Shown: in pieces, positions 25,640 through 35,100 of the stretch | Numbering within the stretch: the first letter of the stretch is position 1 | How the letters are laid out: each line of letters starts with the position of its first letter | Made by a program: the position numbers and the translations under genes | Source of the DNA: Bacteroidota bacterium | Lineage (GTDB): Bacteria > Bacteroidota > Bacteroidia > Chitinophagales > Saprospiraceae | NCBI GenBank assembly: GCA_963169455.1 | Contig: CAUJDW010000081.1 | Location: 1 to 39,071, forward strand | Direction of reading: 5' to 3' | Length of the DNA stretch: 39,071 nucleotides | Notes under the pieces: model-generated | Seen by the model: only the letters and a program-made list of their open reading frames with translations | The model's database searches: none | What the model was told of the DNA's origin: nothing

Positions 25640-28600
25640 TCATTCCATCAGGATCATCTTTCTGCTTGCCGCGTACTCGGCCGTTTCAAGCTGGTAGTAG
25701 AGCAGACCGCTTGCCGGCAGCATGGCCCGGGACAGGCGAATCTCGTGGTAGCCAGTTTCAAAGTAAGCCGACTGAACGTGGATGGCCTGGCCGGCGAGGT
25801 TGAAGACCGTCAGCCTGGCGTTTCCTGCTTCCGGCAGGCGGAAACCGATCACCGTTTCTTCGCCGAAGGGGTTCGGGCGGTTCTGATAGAGTTCGAAACC
25901 ACTTGCCTGATCCGCTGTTGCCGTATTGAAGTGCAGCGCTACATCCAGCAGGCTTCCTTCTTCTTTATATGCTTCCGCCACTGTGGGGCCGGAGGCGATA
26001 TGCAGCAGCCCGATCAGAGAGGCGACGGTGCGGCGGGCCCGGAAGGTGAGGCGGAAGAGCTCCGTTTCCGCAGAGGCTGCCTGTGCGTTCATGGTATTCC
26101 AGCTCGTGCTGATCCAGCCTGCTTCAGCCGATTGCCAGTTGAAATTGTCGGGGCCGATGCCGGGCAGGTTGCCGGGTTGAAGCCCTGCAAACTCCAGTAC
26201 TTCCGTGTCAAAGCCGAGGGTGAACTGATAACCCAGCAGTTTGTCGAGGCCTTCCGCTGTGACGGGAACGGTGATGGTTTCGCCAGCCCTGGCTCCCTTT
26301 GCCGGCAGTTGCAGCGCCAGTTCGCCGCGGGTAACCCGGCCTTCCACGCCAAGCAGATTGTTCGGGGAGGCGGAGATATCCACATCGCCTACCTTGATCG
26401 CGACAAAGTCGGCATTCAGCTCGCTCTGCGAAAAGTCGTTAATGTTCAGCACCTCCGGGAAATTGGCGGCAAAGGGGTTCGACGGGTCGGGGAAATCGTA
26501 ACCGGCCGCTACAAAACGCCAGGACTTGTTGCCGTTGGGGAATGCTGTGTCCACACCCAGGATCATCTTGCGCAGGGCGATCAGGTCGAGCGTCGAGATG
26601 CTTCCCGACTTGTTGATGTCGGCGGCGATCATCCGGTACGGGCTGCCCAGTAACTGCACACCAAGGATGTGCTTGCTGATCAGCACCAGGTCGAGGGTCG
26701 ATACCCCGTTGAGCGGGTCGTTGTTGCGTTGGGCCTGCACCGAATAGTCGCTGCCGTAGGGAATGTTCAGTATCTCAAAGAAGCCGTTGTTGCCCGTGTA
26801 CGCCATCAGGGACGCATTGCTGCTCACCTGCACCATCACATCTTCGACGAATTCGCCTTCCTCCGTCCGGATATCACCGGCGATCATGCCGGAAACCTGT
26901 TGCGGACAGATATTATTGTTGTCCTGAACGGCAACTACGGTAACGCAGTAGGCGCTGTTGCCGGCCTCATCCATGGCCCAGAACTCGATGGGGTGGTTGC
27001 CTCTGTCGGCGCAGGTAAAGCTCAGGGAAGTAGTAGTGGGCCTTAGGCCGGGAGCGCCTGTGCCTACCTCCCGGATCGTGAACACCAGATCGTCATTGCT
27101 GGTGCAGTTGTCGGAGGAGCCGCCGTCGAAGGCCGAGGCATTCAACACGGCCAGCCCATCGCCATTGTTGGATTGAAGGCTGACCGACAACCCGACGATA
27201 CATACCGGTGAAGGGTTGCTTTGGTCCGATACCGTAATGGAAACCTGACAGTTGGATACATTGCCGCAGCGGTCGCTGGCCGTGAACTGGACGACTGTAG
27301 TGCCCAGGGGGTAAGCGCCGCTGGCGTTTGCCCCGCCGGAAGCGGCGTAGGGGGAGTTGTTGGTGATCAGCACGCTCGGGTTGCAGTCCAGTGCCGTAGC
27401 TGCGGCAAGCGTCACATTGGCGCTCGTGCAGTTGGCAGAAACCGGCGCCACCACAGTGGAGGGGCAGCTGAGTACCGGCGCGTTGTTGTCTTCCACATCG
27501 ATCACCTGAATGTCCGTAAAACGGCCGCCGTTCTGTGGATATTCCGGGTCATAGCTGCACCAGTCGATGACCGTCCAACGGCGCAGGATCCGGTAGCAGG
27601 CCGGGAAGGAAATGTTGAACAGGTCGTCCTCGTAAGTAATGCCTACATCCGTACAGCTGTTGTTGATAATCTCCGGGAAGTCATACCCGGCAGGAAGGTC
27701 ATGGGGGTCGGTAGACCCGCCGCATACGGTAAGGGTGTAATCTTCCGGCCAGTCGATATTGGCCATGGCCACAGGCTGGCTCTGCACCGTGATGGTTTGC
27801 ACGCAGGTTCCCACGTTACCGGAGGGGTCCTTTGCCCGGAAAGTCCGCGTGATCGTTCCTGCGCCACAGGTGTTCAGGCTCACTACTTCCAGCGAGTCGA
27901 GGGTGAAACTACAGTTATCCGTTACTACGGGGCTTCCGAATACGGACAGGCCGGAATAATCGCTGCTGCAACTGATCACCTGGTTGGCGGGGCACACCAG
28001 CACGGGGGCCAGTTGATCCTGCACGGATACATGCACGATACACTCGTTGAAGTGTCCGTGTAGGTCGCCGCCCGGCAGTTCACGGGTGGGGTCAACCGGG
28101 CCGGCGCCGGGGTTGATCTCATAGACGTGCAACACGATGTCGACTGTAGTACCCACTTCTTCGCAACAGAAAGCAACCCGGTCGTCCAGCCACTCCTGAT
28201 ATCCGGTGATTGGAGAATCGTCGCCATTGGCCTGGCCGCATCCACCCGGCGTCACGCGTTTCACCTTGTAGTACAGCGTGGTGGCGCAGTTGTCGGTGCT
28301 GCCTTCGTCAAAAACCTTGGCGTTGACCAGGGCATATCCGCCCGAGGGCACGGCCACTGCCGTATATTCATCGCAGACAGCAGCCGGCGCTTCATCGTCA
28401 ACCACATTCAGGGTAGTCGTGCAAAGGCGCGTATTGCCGCAGTTGTCAATAGCCGTGTATTGCAGGGTATGAGTGCCAACAGGGACGAAAAGGTGCGGGC
28501 CCGTGCCGACGGCGCCGTAGGAGGTGCTGAGGAAAAAGCTTGCTTCGGGGTCACAGTTGTCGGTTATGGCGGGAGAAGGCAGGTTCACCGTTGCATAGCA

Positions 28601-29587
28601 ATAACCATCGAGGGAGCCTACTGTAATGGGCGCCGGGCAGATGATCTGGGGGGCCACCGTGTCCACCACCTGGATCAATTGTTCGTGGTTGACGGAAAGG
28701 CCTGAGCAGGTTTCCAGCACCCGCCAGTTGCGGATAATTGCATACTCTATATCTGCACAGGTGCTCACCGTATCATCTTCAGAGAAAACCAGCAGGTTGC
28801 AGCCATTGCCGTTCAAAAGGCCCAATCCGTATAATTCGGGGCGGCCGGTTACGGCAATATCCGGGGCTGAACCGTCACAGGCCAGCACGGTATCGGCAGG
28901 GAAAACGATATCCTGAAGGGCGGGGCGGCTTACGTAAATGGGTTGTACACAGGTATCCCTGTTGCCGGCCGCGTCTTCGGCGATCCAGGTGCGTTCGATC
29001 AAAGCGCGGAAGCCAAGGCTGTCGCAACCGTACTGATATACGGTGTCGGTATGGGTAAGCAGCATATTTTCCAGGCAGTTGTCGAAAACCAGCGGATAGC
29101 CCAGGGCCGCCACACTGGTATCCACCAGGCAGTTGATGGTATCCGCCACGCAATCGATCACGGGCGCGAGGGTGTCCACCAGCGTAATATAACTGTTGCA
29201 GAAAACAGCCGGGCTCTCATTGGCCACGGTCACCCGCAGTACCTGCCCGTAGTAGGGCTCGGCGTCAAAGATCACCGTGTTGATGCCTGTTGCGATGACG
29301 TTATTCATCGTATCCCGCACCGTCAGGGTTTTATCTCCCGGGCACAGGCCGGGCGATTCCAGCAAGCCGTCCTTATCCAGCGTGACGGCGCAATCCGCAT
29401 CGATAAATGCCGGAATCGGATTGTTGGGGCTGCCCCCGTTGCATGCCAGGCTGCACTGGGCAGAAAGATGGTTGAACGACAGGATATTCAACAACAGGAA
29501 TAAGGCCAGTTGGAACATCTTGTTCAGCGTGCGCTTTTCCAGCGCGGGTTTCCAGTTTTCCCGATAGATGTTTGTGAAGTGTTTCAT
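25640..29587 (-). CDS. T9SS-secreted multidomain surface protein: HYR-like repeats, dockerin and cohesin-like modules
   Basis: A 1315-residue exported protein. A signal peptide follows an extended basic N-terminus (hydrophobic core about residues 24-41, ending SAQ at 42-44; an in-frame ATG at 29518 could also start it). Residues about 110-920 carry cysteine-rich HYR-like/Ig-like repeats (VxDxxAPxxxCP ... DNC ... DxCGN). About 925-960 is a Cna-B/regulatory-like strand region. About 949-1016 is a type I dockerin pair, the second loop DINKSGSISTLD fitting the calcium consensus and the first degenerate. About 1085-1215 is a cohesin-like domain (ITVPVTAEGLDKLLGYQFT). About 1230-1315 is a type A T9SS sorting domain (ELYQNRPNPFGEETVI ... 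SRKMILME). It is probably attached to or released from the cell surface; the ligand is unknown. Confidence 0.9.
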   Translation of the reverse strand: MKHFTNIYRENWKPALEKRTLNKMFQLALFLLLNILSFNHLSAQCSLACNGGSPNNPIPAFIDADCAVTLDKDGLLESPGLCPGDKTLTVRDTMNNVIATGINTVIFDAEPYYGQVLRVTVANESPAVFCNSYITLVDTLAPVIDCVADTINCLVDTSVAALGYPLVFDNCLENMLLTHTDTVYQYGCDSLGFRALIERTWIAEDAAGNRDTCVQPIYVSRPALQDIVFPADTVLACDGSAPDIAVTGRPELYGLGLLNGNGCNLLVFSEDDTVSTCADIEYAIIRNWRVLETCSGLSVNHEQLIQVVDTVAPQIICPAPITVGSLDGYCYATVNLPSPAITDNCDPEASFFLSTSYGAVGTGPHLFVPVGTHTLQYTAIDNCGNTRLCTTTLNVVDDEAPAAVCDEYTAVAVPSGGYALVNAKVFDEGSTDNCATTLYYKVKRVTPGGCGQANGDDSPITGYQEWLDDRVAFCCEEVGTTVDIVLHVYEINPGAGPVDPTRELPGGDLHGHFNECIVHVSVQDQLAPVLVCPANQVISCSSDYSGLSVFGSPVVTDNCSFTLDSLEVVSLNTCGAGTITRTFRAKDPSGNVGTCVQTITVQSQPVAMANIDWPEDYTLTVCGGSTDPHDLPAGYDFPEIINNSCTDVGITYEDDLFNISFPACYRILRRWTVIDWCSYDPEYPQNGGRFTDIQVIDVEDNNAPVLSCPSTVVAPVSANCTSANVTLAAATALDCNPSVLITNNSPYAASGGANASGAYPLGTTVVQFTASDRCGNVSNCQVSITVSDQSNPSPVCIVGLSVSLQSNNGDGLAVLNASAFDGGSSDNCTSNDDLVFTIREVGTGAPGLRPTTTSLSFTCADRGNHPIEFWAMDEAGNSAYCVTVVAVQDNNNICPQQVSGMIAGDIRTEEGEFVEDVMVQVSSNASLMAYTGNNGFFEILNIPYGSDYSVQAQRNNDPLNGVSTLDLVLISKHILGVQLLGSPYRMIAADINKSGSISTLDLIALRKMILGVDTAFPNGNKSWRFVAAGYDFPDPSNPFAANFPEVLNINDFSQSELNADFVAIKVGDVDISASPNNLLGVEGRVTRGELALQLPAKGARAGETITVPVTAEGLDKLLGYQFTLGFDTEVLEFAGLQPGNLPGIGPDNFNWQSAEAGWISTSWNTMNAQAASAETELFRLTFRARRTVASLIGLLHIASGPTVAEAYKEEGSLLDVALHFNTATADQASGFELYQNRPNPFGEETVIGFRLPEAGNARLTVFNLAGQAIHVQSAYFETGYHEIRLSRAMLPASGLLYYQLETAEYAASRKMILME

Positions 29588-29656
29588 TACTTGATGTAGT
29601 TGAAAATGAAGAAATATGGTTTTGATTTACAATTAATTACACAATAACCTTCCCAG

Positions 29657-29678
29657 GCCTGGCGCGGACGCGCCAGGC
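29657..29678. repeat. Perfect 10-bp palindrome arms in the leader of the dockerin/cohesin gene
   Basis: GCCTGGCGCG-GA-CGCGCCAGGC, centred about 80 bases upstream of the start codon at 29587. It could be an operator or, in RNA, a stable 5' UTR hairpin. Confidence 0.6.
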
Positions 29679-30027
29679 TGCCTGCAGGGGCCGGTTAAGC
29701 TCGTGCGGCTGCCCGGAAAGGGAAGCAGAAAGGGGGGATAACAGCCTTTTCCCAGGGCCGCGCCCCAGCCAAAGCAAAGTCAAACCCCGGTAGGATGGGG
29801 GGAACAAAAAACCGTAATTGGCGTGGATGGGAACCCGGGCAGTTGGTTAACTACCCGACAGGTAGGCGCACCGGCCGAAACCGGTTGGTTTTCTCATAGT
29901 ATGCCTACTTGCTGTTCCTGTAGTATGCTTGCCTGATCTCCTGCTTCGGGGAAGGCCATGCCTGAGGCCGGCCTCCCCTTCTGCAACATTCCTATTCAAT
30001 ATACTTACCTCTCATGTTTTATTAGTA

Positions 30028-30043
30028 TCAAAATATCGTGCCA
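30028..30043 (-). promoter_or_regulatory. Sigma-54-like promoter match 1
   Basis: On the minus strand TGGCACGATATTTTGA: a perfect -24 element TGGCACG, then correct spacing to a degenerate -12 (TTTG for TTGC). It points toward the dockerin/cohesin gene 440 bases away. Confidence 0.35.
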
Positions 30044-30126
30044 ATTTTTTCCGGCGTCCGCCTGCTCCCAGGCGATTTTGCTTATTCTAATCCAAAAACG
30101 TGCCAAAAAAGGACGGGCGGAAGGGG

Positions 30127-30230
30127 GAAGGTTTACCCGAATGCGGGTGCAATGAGTGGGCGGGCGGAAGGTTTACCCGAATGCGGGTGCAACGAGTGGG
30201 CGGGCGGAAGGTTGCCCGAACGCGAGCAAG
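30127..30230. repeat. 40-bp tandem repeat, about 2.5 copies
   Basis: The unit contains GAAGGTTTACCCGAATGCGG and GTGCAAYGAGTGGGCGGGCG. Two copies start at 30128 and 30168 and differ by one base (T/C at 30153/30193); a third, shortened and diverged, copy starts at 30208. The 40-bp period is not a multiple of three, in keeping with non-coding DNA. Confidence 0.85.
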
Positions 30231-30248
30231 TGTTCAGGCGGCGCCAAT

Positions 30249-30292
30249 AAAAAAAGCCCCCCTCCTCAAAGAGGAGAGAGGCCATCCCAAAA
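30249..30292 (-). terminator. Terminator-like module B (minus strand)
   Basis: Minus strand: GGTTTTTGGGATGGCCTCTC, a hairpin with stem CTCCTC/GAGGAG (30262-30267 with 30271-30276), then seven Ts. No minus-strand gene precedes it directly, so it may close a short non-coding transcript or be part of a duplicated block. Confidence 0.55.
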
Positions 30293-30947
30293 ACCGATTT
30301 AAGTATACACTTGAAAACGGTTCTTGTGAATCACATACAATCCAATCGCCTTAGCTTTTATAGATCTTTACAATCCGGTTCTTCTGTTTAGCCGGCCCTG
30401 GGGGGGTGAGCGCCTGGCGCGGCTGTTTCGCTTCTGTTCCTTTTACGGCGCCCGGGCCAAAAGGTTGCATCCCCGGAGCCCAATCGGATGAAAAAGTTCC
30501 ACCAATTCCATCTGTCCGGGCCAATAGCGCCGCAGGTTGAAAATTTATAAACGCTATTCTGTTTGCGAGCGTCTATGACGCGATGCGGCTCAAATTTCGC
30601 CTGTGGGGCCAAAGGCCCGGCTCCTCCCCTGCCTGCAGGCAGGGGAGGAAAACCCGGGCATATACATGTAACTACATCAAAATCCAGGTAGCTAAACATG
30701 CGCGCTTCCTTGGCCAGGGGCGAAGGAAACATCAAACAAGCCGAAATGCAAAACCAGGGGAAGCCAGAGGGAAGAATGGCCCTAACGCCATTGGACAGGG
30801 GAAAGCGCCATGAGCGGGGAGGCATCTGCGGCGCCTGCGCCCCATGCCTCCCCGCCAATGGCAGGAGAAGATATAACTTGTCGTCCTTCTGTCCCGGACT
30901 TCTCATAGTATGTCGTTTGTTCGTGTGTTTTCTCTTTCCTACACTAT

Positions 30948-30963
30948 GCCAAATACCGTGCCA
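30948..30963 (-). promoter_or_regulatory. Sigma-54-like promoter match 2
   Basis: On the minus strand TGGCACGGTATTTGGC: -24 TGGCACG is perfect and -12 reads TTGG instead of TTGC at the correct spacing. It lies 14 bases past terminator module C and points to non-coding DNA and then to the gene at 29587. Confidence 0.4.
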
Positions 30964-30976
30964 GTTTTAATGGCAT

Positions 30977-31019
30977 AAAAAAACCTCCCCCCGAAAGCGG
31001 GGAGAGGCCATCCCAAAAA
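30977..31019 (-). terminator. Terminator of the SprB-PorP operon (module C)
   Basis: Minus strand: GGTTTTTGGGATGGCCTCTC, a hairpin with stem CTCCCC/GGGGAG (30985-30990 with 30999-31004), then seven Ts. It lies 80-120 bases after the porP-like stop codon, the right place to end the operon. Confidence 0.75.
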
Positions 31020-31097
31020 CCAATTATAAAAGGACATCTGTTTCTACTTGCCAGTTGGCAGTTGATCGTTGCTCGTCGCAAAACCAACTATCAACAA

Positions 31098-32018
31098 TCA
31101 ATACCGCTTGCCCGCAGGCTGCTTATTGGCGGCGCGGTCGAAGCTCAATGCCACGGTAACTTCGTGGGAGCCGTCGTTGTAGCGCTGGAAATTCTGGAAA
31201 AAGAGGTCATAGGAGTAATACAGTTGAAAATTGGACAGGCGGGTGCCCAGCAGGATGCCGAGTGACCCCAGAGACCTGTACGAAAGGCCAGCCGTCAGAG
31301 ACTCTTCCAGGAAGCTGGCTTTGAGGTTGATGTCCACCTGAGAAGGCACATCCCTCACATTGCGGATCAGCACGGAAGGTTCCATCACGAAGTTCAGGTC
31401 GTCCACGTACAGCTTGTGGCTGGCGAAAAAGATGTAGTATTTCAGGATCGACTCATTGGCGCTGGACACGTTGGACAGGCGGGAGCGCACCAGGTTGGTG
31501 AATGACAGGCCCACCTGCGTGTTTTCGTTGAAAGAGCTGAAAATGCCGATCGAAGCATCGAATACGCCGCGCCCGTCCATGAAATCTTCCACAACGCGGT
31601 CGCCTTCCTGGAAGAATACGCCGCTGATGACGTCGTTGTCGAGCCGCACCTGCTGGTATTCCGTGGCGAAACCGGCAGACAGTTTGACCATTTCGCCGAT
31701 ATTGAAGCGGAATGCATAATTCAGGTGAGCCCGCGTACGGTTCATCTGGGCGGCCGTTTCGGTGAGCACGCCGACGCCCAGGCCGAAGTTATTGCCCAGG
31801 GGCCCGTTGTACTGAGCCGAATAGGTTTTCGGCGCATCCACAAAACCCGTCCACTGGGCGCGGGCGTTGAGCTGTATCTGGTGCGCATCTCCGAAGCCGG
31901 CGGCGGCCGGGTTTACGAGGACGGGCGTAATGATATAGTGGGAGAAGATGGCTTCATCCTGGGCAGACACCAGTTGGCAGGCTGCAAAAAAAGCTATGAG
32001 TAGAAGTATCTTTTTCAT
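31098..32018 (-). CDS. PorP/SprF-family outer membrane protein of the type IX secretion system
   Basis: A 306-residue outer-membrane beta-barrel protein of the PorP/SprF family: signal peptide MKKILLLIAFFAACQLVSAQ, then the family opening DEAIFSHYIITPVLVNPAAAGF and a series of amphipathic strands (FGLGVGVLTETA, AHLNYAFRFN, TQVGLSFTNLVRS) ending in a strand rich in aromatic and polar residues. Family members are needed for secretion and surface attachment of partner adhesins with type B sorting domains, and they are usually encoded next to them. Here the gene follows the SprB-like gene after 84 bases. I prefer the ATG at 32018; a TTG two codons upstream is possible. A GC hairpin lies in the gap. 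Confidence 0.93.
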   Translation of the reverse strand: MKKILLLIAFFAACQLVSAQDEAIFSHYIITPVLVNPAAAGFGDAHQIQLNARAQWTGFVDAPKTYSAQYNGPLGNNFGLGVGVLTETAAQMNRTRAHLNYAFRFNIGEMVKLSAGFATEYQQVRLDNDVISGVFFQEGDRVVEDFMDGRGVFDASIGIFSSFNENTQVGLSFTNLVRSRLSNVSSANESILKYYIFFASHKLYVDDLNFVMEPSVLIRNVRDVPSQVDINLKASFLEESLTAGLSYRSLGSLGILLGTRLSNFQLYYSYDLFFQNFQRYNDGSHEVTVALSFDRAANKQPAGKRY

Positions 32019-32062
32019 TTTCAAAATCGGTTATCGGATTTGGGAAAAGGAGTTGTTAAAGC

Positions 32063-32092
32063 GCCGGCGCCACGCCCGCAGCGGGCGCCGGC
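32063..32092 (-). promoter_or_regulatory. GC hairpin between the SprB-like and PorP genes
   Basis: A perfect 9-bp stem (32063-32071 with 32084-32092, GCCGGCGCC/GGCGCCGGC) with further pairing possible in the loop. No T-tract follows, so it may be an mRNA processing or stability element that sets different levels of the two products rather than a terminator. Confidence 0.5.
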
Positions 32093-32102
32093 ACAATGCC
32101 TG

Positions 32103-35100
32103 TTAGTTATCATCGCGCAGGATGGTCATTGACCCTTGTTGCTGGATCAGGTTGCCATCCGGGTCCTTGTATTCCAAAATGTAGTAGTAAGGCCCTTCCG
32201 GCAACGGCTGCCCGTCGGGAGTAGTGCCTTCCCAGGTATTGTCGTAATTGTCGGCTTCGAACACCAGCTGGCCCCAGCGGTTGTATATCTCCAGGTGGTT
32301 GTCCGGATAGTCGCCCACACAGAAGATTATAAACTGGTCGTTGGTGCCGTTGCCGTCCGGTGTGATCACTACGCGCTCTTCGAGGCAGGGGAAGCGGCGG
32401 TCCTGCACCACTGCCGTAACCAGCCCGGACAGGCAGCGGTTGGCGTCCGTCACCTGCAGGAAGTATTCACCCGGGCAGAGGTTGGCGACGGTGCTCGAGT
32501 TGAGCACGCCGTCAATGTTCACCCAGTTATACTGCAGGGGCTCCGTCCCTCCCTCCACAACGGCCTGGACGGCGCCGTTACATCCTTCGGTCGCAGGCTC
32601 CAGGTTGAAGGTGATAGACAGAGGCGCCGGGTCGACTACTGTGAAAGTAGCCTCCACCTCGCAGTTGTTGGCGTCGATGACAGTCACCGAGTAATCGCCG
32701 CCGCGCAGCTGGCTGCGGCGGTTGTCGAATTCGCCGTTGTCCCACACGAAATTGTATCCAAAACCGGGGATGCCGCCGGTGACGGCCACCAGAATGCTTC
32801 CGTCTTCTCCGCCGTGACAGGTGATGTCTTTGATGTTTCCGTTCAGGACGATTTCCGAAGGTGCTTCCAGCACGACTTCTTCCGACAGCAGGCAGCCTTC
32901 CGCATCGGAAACCTGAAGCAGGTAAGCGCCGGCAGACGCGCCGCTAAGCACCGCACCGGACCCTACCAATACGTTGTCGCTGACGCGGATCCACTCGTAG
33001 AGGTAGCCGCTGCTGCCGGAAGCCGTTGCCCGAACCTGCCCGTCGGCGGCGTCGAAACAGCTCACGTCGAAGCCGTTGAAGTTCGATTCCACCGTCGTCA
33101 CCACTGCCAGTTGTGAGGCCGCTTCAATGGTGATCTGCTGGCTCCAGACATTGCCGGAGGGCTCGGATACCATGACCGTATATACGCCGGGCACGAGGTT
33201 CGCCGGGTCTTCCACCTGTGAGACGATATTGCCGCTCTGGTTCATCCACAGGTAGGTGTAACCCGGGTCGCCGCCCGACACCTCCAGTTCAACCACCCCT
33301 TCAGGGTCGCCCGGGCATTCAGCGCCTGTTACGGAAATGACTTCCACGTCGAAAATATTAATGAACAGGGAATCAACCATGGTTATGGAGCAACCATTGG
33401 CATCCGTGACCGTAGCCCGGTAGAAATTATCCCCGCACAGGTTGCTGACCGTCTGGCCAGCGCCGCCGCCATTGCTCCAGTTGACCGTGTATGCGCCGGT
33501 GCCGCCGCTCACGCTCAACTGTATCATGCCATTGCACTGGCCGAATGCCGCGTGCTGATAATCGGCAAAGGAAGCCGCCAGGATATTCGGGTTGGCAATA
33601 GTGACTCCCGCCTGAGATTGCGTAGCGCCCAGCAAATCCGTTATGGCCACGGTATAAGTGCCGGCAGCCAGGTTGTTCACCGTATAACTGCTGTTACTGG
33701 TGGTTACGGGGGGCAGTGCGTTGCCGCCCTGATCCGTAAGCTGGATGGTGAAAGGCGGTACGCCGCCGTTGATGCCGACCGTAATGGAGCCGTCATCCGT
33801 ATCCCAGCACTTCGTATTGGAGGATGAAATCGTCGGCGCCGTCATCGGTTCTGCAAAGAACATGGTGAAACAGGTATCCTTGCTGCAGCCCATCTGGTCG
33901 GTGATGGTCACACAATAGGTGTCTGTGCAAAGGTTTGAAATCGAACCGCCGGACTGGCCCGAATCCCAGTTGTAGGATAGCTGTCCCGTGCCGCCGCTGG
34001 CATTCAGGGCTATGGAGCCGTTGCAGTTTGCCGGGTCATCCAGCACCGGTACAAAGGTAGTGGCCAGAACGATCTCGGGCGATTCCTCCACTTCAAAGTC
34101 CACGGTGATCTGCTCGTTGTTGCCGTCCGTCACGGTCAGGAAATAAGTGCCGCCGGGCAGGTTGACCAGGCCCGGGCCCGAGGAGGTGGGTACGCTCCAG
34201 TTGTAAACATAAGGAGGCTGCCCACCGGCCACCGTGACGCTGATTGAGCCATCCGATTCGCCGAAACATACATCGGTGATATCGGCATCGGCAATGCGCA
34301 GGGGACGGATCACCATAGCGCAGGCGGTGCGCTGGCAGCCGCGGCCGTCGGTTACGGTCACACAGTACTGGCCGGGATTGCTCAGGTTGGCGATGTCTTC
34401 CGTTACGGCGGAATAGTTGTTGGGGCCGGCCCACTGGTAGGTATAGGGGCTCTGCCCACCGGTAACGCTGATATTCACGGCCCCGTCGTTCATGTTCATG
34501 ATCGGCAAAGGCGTGATGGATTGTACGGCGAGCATGGAGCTGGGGCCGGTAACGGTAAAGCTCTGCGTGCGGGAACAGCCGCCGTCGTCATAAACCGTTA
34601 CGGAATAATTGCCGGCAGGAAGCCCGGAAGGAGCCGAACCCGCGAGGGTGTTCGGCGTCCAGAAGTAACTTACGCCGCCCTGCGCTCCCGTAACGACCAG
34701 GGAGATGGAGCCGGTATTTTCTCCGAAGCAGGCTACATTGGTAACCTGAGCCGAAATATTGATGGGCGAACCCGTACCTGCCGGCACCGTTGCCGTCTGC
34801 GTCTGGGTACAGCCCCGCGAATCCGTAACGGTTACCGTGTAGGAGCCGGCCGTCAGGCCTGTGGGATCCTCGACGGCGGGCACGCCGCCCGTCCAGGCAA
34901 AGGTATAACCGGGAGTGCCGCCGGACACATTGAGTGAAATGGCGCCGTCGGAGCCGCCGTTACAGGATGGCGCCACAGGCGAAGCCATGACCGTGAGGGC
35001 GGCCGCAGGCTGGGTAACAGTGTAGGAAGCAGTGGAAGTCAGGGAAGAACCCTGGTCCGTCACCGTCAGGTTGTACGTGCCGGCCCGGAGGTTGCTGATC

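Larger units (their letters stand above)
29588..31097. other. 1.5-kb non-coding stretch with repeats and regulatory elements
   Basis: No gene can be supported. It holds a near-perfect palindrome (29657-29678), a CATACTATGAGA-type sequence twice in minus orientation (29896-29907 and 30901-30912 by plus coordinates), two sigma-54-like promoter matches (30028-30043 and 30948-30963), a 40-bp tandem repeat (30127-30230) and two minus-strand terminator modules (30249-30292 and 30977-31019). Terminator, promoter and CATACTATGAGA lie in the same order in both halves, suggesting an old duplication. A frame of 172 codons at 30388-30906 (minus) lacks coding character. Confidence 0.6.

Noticed and set aside
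30127-30230. Tandem repeats considered as a CRISPR array
   Set aside because: Units are directly adjacent without spacers and no cas genes are present.
30388-30906. 172-codon minus-strand frame in the gene-free region
   Set aside because: Pro/Gly/Arg-rich low-quality translation with no domain; the start codon belongs to a repeated CATACTATGAGA sequence also found where no frame follows.
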